This document shows, piece by piece, positions 45,455 through 48,051 of a stretch of 48,051 bases of DNA (its first letter is position 1; every line of letters begins with the position of its first letter). The translations under genes and the position numbers were made by a program. The notes under the pieces were generated by a model. The model ran no database searches, was not told the origin of the DNA, and was given only the letters and a program-made list of their open reading frames with translations. This stretch comes from Bacillus timonensis. GTDB taxonomy: Bacteria > Bacillota > Bacilli > Bacillales > Bacillaceae_L. The DNA is taken from positions 1-48,051 of the forward strand of contig NZ_SLUB01000033.1 in assembly GCF_004799755.1 (NCBI RefSeq), written 5' to 3'.

Positions 45455-45467
45455 ATATCATACTATG
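45455..45467. promoter_or_regulatory. Palindrome upstream of the propeller gene
   Basis: ATCATA-C-TATGAT is a perfect 13-base palindrome 32 bases before the propeller start. On the minus strand the overlapping CATAGTAT resembles a sigma-E -10 (CATACANT) at six of eight bases, without a convincing -35. Confidence 0.35.
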
Positions 45468-45716
45468 ATGAAAATTAGGAAAGTAACCCATTTTTTCACA
45501 TTCTCCGGCACGTATCACAATGTTTTCCAAACCAGATAAGTTCTGACATATCTAAATTTTCTAAAAAATACTTTACTTTTTATCGTTTTCCCTTCATAAT
45601 AGAAAGACAACTAGATGATGCAATAGTTTCCTAAAATAGCATGGATCTAGTGGCGCTTATAAGTAAACCAACGCTTTTTTACAAATAAGCGAAAAATAAA
45701 AAGGAGTGATTACGTA

Positions 45717-45953
45717 ATGGACCATTTTAACAAAGAGCAAAAAAATGAAGTAGTTGTTATACCTCAAACGCCTGATGAAGAGATGTATGAGAAGGTAGCA
45801 GAAATGGTTCTCATCCAATCACAGGCCTCCTTTAAGAAAGAGCAATTGCTTAAACAAATCGACGAATCCCTAATTAATCGAGATGAATCATTATTTATGA
45901 AACTTACAAAACAATATAATATGTTACTGTCTCAACATCATTTTTTACAATAA
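45717..45953 (+). CDS. IDEAL domain protein
   Basis: A 78-residue acidic protein whose C-terminal half (KEQLLKQIDESLINRDESLFMKLTKQYNML) is an IDEAL domain, a short helical motif named for an I-D-E-A-L core. IDEAL proteins in Bacillus are small and mostly uncharacterised, and some regulate partner proteins such as ComK or proteases. The start is ATG after AAAAGGAGTGATTACGTA. It sits between the propeller gene and kinA, convergent with kinA. Confidence 0.78.
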   Translation: MDHFNKEQKNEVVVIPQTPDEEMYEKVAEMVLIQSQASFKKEQLLKQIDESLINRDESLFMKLTKQYNMLLSQHHFLQ

Positions 45954-45958
45954 ACAAT

Positions 45959-45993
45959 AGGCTAGTGCGAGATGCACTAGCCATTTCTTTTGA
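45959..45993 (+). terminator. Terminator of the IDEAL gene
   Basis: GGCTAGTGC pairs with GCACTAGCC around GAGAT, followed by ATTTCTTTTG. Confidence 0.85.
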
Positions 45994-46024
45994 AAAAACG
46001 GTGTAGCCTCCTGCGCTACACCGT
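45992..46024 (-). terminator. Terminator of kinA
   Basis: Minus-strand CGGTGTAGC and GCTACACCG pair around GCAGGAG and are followed by TTTTTTC. The stop codon and the last codons of kinA are in the stem. Confidence 0.9.
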
Positions 46025-47872
46025 ATCGTTTATTCGCGGAAGCTTAATTTTAAAGGTTGTGCCTTCGTGTTCTTTACTATCCACCGTAATTTCACCATTA
46101 TGGTTTTCGATAATATTATAGCTTACCATTAGCCCAAGGCCCGTACCCTTTTCTTTTGTTGTATAAAAAGGCTCCCCGATTCGATCAAGGATAGACATTG
46201 GAATTCCACACCCCTCATCAATAAATAAGATATAGATCGAGTCATTTGTAACCCTTGTGCGTATTATGATTGTTCCGCCATTTTCCATCGCATCTATAGC
46301 ATTCTTAATGAGATTGATGAACACTTGCTTAATTTGATTTTCATCACAGGTAATAATCGAATCTTGATTCACAAAATCAATATTGATTTGAATATTTTGA
46401 AGAATAGCCTGTGTCTCAAGAAGTGTCACAACGTCTCGCAATATGATCCGGATATCCTTATTTTTGAATTTTATCTCGGATGGCTTCGCCAATAACAAAA
46501 GCTCACTTAAAATCAATTCAATTCGACTTAATTCCGAAAAAATAATGTCAAAATAATTTTGTTTTCCTTGGATTTCATCATTAAACAATTGTAAAAATCC
46601 TTTGATTGCGGTTAATGGATTTCTAATTTCATGGGCAATCCCTGCAGCAAGCTGTCCGGCAATCGATAGTTTTTCAGATTTAATCATTAATTCTTCTGCC
46701 TTTATTCGGTCAGAAATATCGCGAATAATGACTTGAACCGCTGCTTCCCCGAAATAAGTTGTTGGAATGCCAATTAGTTCTGTATAAATTTGTTTTCCTT
46801 GAAATGTATACCATGATTGTTTACTGAAATTAACTTCCTTCTTTTCAGAATTGACAATCCCGATGAATTCTCTGACTTGATCATGATTATCTGGATGAAG
46901 AAAGGTATAAATATTTTTCCCTAACATTTCTGTGTAGCTGTTAGCCCCAAACATTTTTACACCTGAGTCATTGATAAACACCCAATTATTTTGATAAATC
47001 ACAGCAATGGTATCAATCGAATTTTGAATAATTCGTTGGTAGCGTTCACGGCTTCTATGGATGATATCGTGGAATGATTTACGTGATGAGATATCATGTA
47101 AAACGATATACTCATAGATCTCATCATGGATATAGATTGGAACTTCCTTCACTTCCAGATAGATTTTTTCGTTGTTTTGTTTCAACCATTTTTGTTCGAT
47201 GATACCTAAACGAAAGCCACTCTGAAGCTGCTCTATTCGTTTACTCACCACTTCGTGGAATTCTTCGTCTATAAACTGATATATGGAGTTCCCAATTACC
47301 TCATTAGGTTGTTGGATTTCTAAAAGGGATGCTGCTTCCCTATTCAAATACACGATTTGACCTAATTTTGCAATAATGATTGGAAATGGAGCTTCATCAA
47401 TTAAATTCGGTGCATCAACTAACCTAGTAATCGGGAAAGACTTATCCGGAAAAAGCGACGATAACAACGTATTAGGACTGTTTTCCTCAAGCATGCAGTC
47501 ATTTGTGGGATCCACTAAAACGTTCATTTTTAAAAGTATTTCTTCATATTCGAAAGACGTGGTGTCAAAGATAGGCTCAACAATAGTTTCGAACCAGATA
47601 ATATCATTATTTGTTTTCAGCACTCTTAGTGCACATGCTGATTGTTGTTGTTTATTGAAAAAATAGCTTTCAAGCATGAAACGGTCATCTTTATGGATGA
47701 TATTTTTAATCGAAGTTCCAATTAACATCTCTTTCGTGTAGCCTAAAACGTCTTTACAGTTGCTCGAAATATAAAGAATTTGACCATTTACAGTCACTGT
47801 TAATACGAGATTAACAGATGAAGGTGTTGCTGTTACATGTTCCGGAGCACTTTGTGAATTTCCTGTTCTCAT
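46016..47872 (-). CDS. kinA: Sporulation sensor histidine kinase KinA
   Basis: A 618-residue cytosolic kinase with three PAS domains (about 20-115, 150-260 and 280-395), then a phosphoacceptor domain with His414 in AAGIAHEIRNPLTAIKGFLQL. The ATPase domain has QVFINLIKNAIDAM, DEGCGIP and GTGLGLMVSYNIIENH. Architecture, length and long identical stretches (RERYQRIIQNSIDTIAVIY, PTTYFGEAAVQVIIRDIS, SELSRIELILSELL) match B. subtilis KinA, whose three PAS domains feed the Spo0F-Spo0B-Spo0A phosphorelay. Position near ykyB also agrees. patA and cheV, which lie between kinA and ykyB in B. subtilis, are not here. Confidence 0.92.
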   Translation of the reverse strand: MRTGNSQSAPEHVTATPSSVNLVLTVTVNGQILYISSNCKDVLGYTKEMLIGTSIKNIIHKDDRFMLESYFFNKQQQSACALRVLKTNNDIIWFETIVEPIFDTTSFEYEEILLKMNVLVDPTNDCMLEENSPNTLLSSLFPDKSFPITRLVDAPNLIDEAPFPIIIAKLGQIVYLNREAASLLEIQQPNEVIGNSIYQFIDEEFHEVVSKRIEQLQSGFRLGIIEQKWLKQNNEKIYLEVKEVPIYIHDEIYEYIVLHDISSRKSFHDIIHRSRERYQRIIQNSIDTIAVIYQNNWVFINDSGVKMFGANSYTEMLGKNIYTFLHPDNHDQVREFIGIVNSEKKEVNFSKQSWYTFQGKQIYTELIGIPTTYFGEAAVQVIIRDISDRIKAEELMIKSEKLSIAGQLAAGIAHEIRNPLTAIKGFLQLFNDEIQGKQNYFDIIFSELSRIELILSELLLLAKPSEIKFKNKDIRIILRDVVTLLETQAILQNIQINIDFVNQDSIITCDENQIKQVFINLIKNAIDAMENGGTIIIRTRVTNDSIYILFIDEGCGIPMSILDRIGEPFYTTKEKGTGLGLMVSYNIIENHNGEITVDSKEHEGTTFKIKLPRINDTV

Positions 47873-48032
47873 CTATTGAACCCCCACCTCTCTATCGCTT
47901 ATTTTGGTCGTTATGGTGAATCATGTATATGAATTTGGAAGTATTCTGTACGTGTTTTTTGGTAGGTGTAACCATTTTTTTACTATACTATTACATTAAG
48001 TTAGGGGCTAATTCATATCCATAGGTATAAAG

Positions 48033-48051
48033 CTGTCTCTTATACACATCT
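48033..48051 (-). other. Tn5 mosaic end (Nextera adapter) right on contig end
   Basis: The last bases CTGTCTCTTATACACATCT are the exact reverse complement of the first 19. Library artefact. Confidence 0.97.

Noticed and set aside
47873-48032. Sigma-H promoter expected for kinA
   Set aside because: A GAAT -10 core (ACAGAATAC on the minus strand) is present, but no RNAGGAWWW -35 at the right distance, so I do not call it.

Overview
This window is a low-GC stretch of Firmicute chromosome from an endospore-forming member of the Bacillaceae (Bacillus in the broad sense). I cannot fix the genus or species. Three things support the assignment. Almost every gene resembles a Bacillus subtilis gene. 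The order is that of B. subtilis read backwards from ctaA to kinA. Spore-former genes are present (kinA and a YhcN/YlaJ lipoprotein). Both ends carry the 19-bp Tn5 mosaic end used in Nextera libraries (1-19 and 48033-48051), so the contig ends are library artefacts and not biological borders.

Layout. About 0.1-14.1 kb is the ctaA-pyc-ftsW-yla block: heme A synthase, pyruvate carboxylase, the divisome glycosyltransferase FtsW, YlaN, YlaL-like, a PhoH/PIN protein, YlaJ, YlaI, a GC-rich palindromic repeat element, a small hypothetical, YlaH, BipA/TypA, YlaF, SuhB and a small helical YkzI-like protein. About 14.2-18.2 kb holds yktB, yktA, a nitronate monooxygenase-type flavoprotein, speA and the dual-function sRNA SR1 with its 38-residue peptide SR1P. 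About 18.4-26.8 kb holds a DUF1885-like gene, a small lipoprotein, the pyruvate dehydrogenase operon pdhABC-lpdA, ykyA and peptide deformylase. About 26.9-30 kb has a 23-codon ORF, then rpoY-rnjA and ktrC. About 30-34.5 kb has a YfiB/YfiC-like heterodimeric ABC exporter, a decayed ykuV and ykuS. About 34.5-40.2 kb has ccpC, darB, ykuJ, an MBL-fold hydrolase, a secreted protein, fadH and ykuE. From 40.2 to 41 kb there is a non-coding region with a six-copy 52-bp tandem repeat. The last part carries a PAS-GGDEF-EAL protein, ykyB, a two-gene accessory cassette (DUF1906 hydrolase-like protein plus a repeat beta-propeller protein), an IDEAL-domain gene and kinA.

How the genes work together. Most of the window concerns the pyruvate node and its control: PDH makes acetyl-CoA, Pyc makes oxaloacetate, CcpC controls citrate-cycle genes, and SR1 is a glucose-controlled sRNA. 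Three proteins that in B. subtilis belong to the cyclic-di-AMP network (Pyc through DarB, DarB itself, KtrC) lie in this window. The partner of the SR1P pathway, RNase J1, is also here. Readable regulatory sites include a CcpC box before ccpC, a FadR box before fadH, a sigma-A promoter plus cre-like site for SR1, and many intrinsic terminators, several bidirectional and two or three overlapping stop codons.

The most unusual parts are the lectin-like propeller/DUF1906 pair where B. subtilis has patA-cheV, the 52-bp hairpin repeat, the GC-rich palindromic element, the ykuV remnant and the 23-residue cationic peptide. I see no CRISPR array, tRNA, rRNA, prophage or intact insertion sequence.
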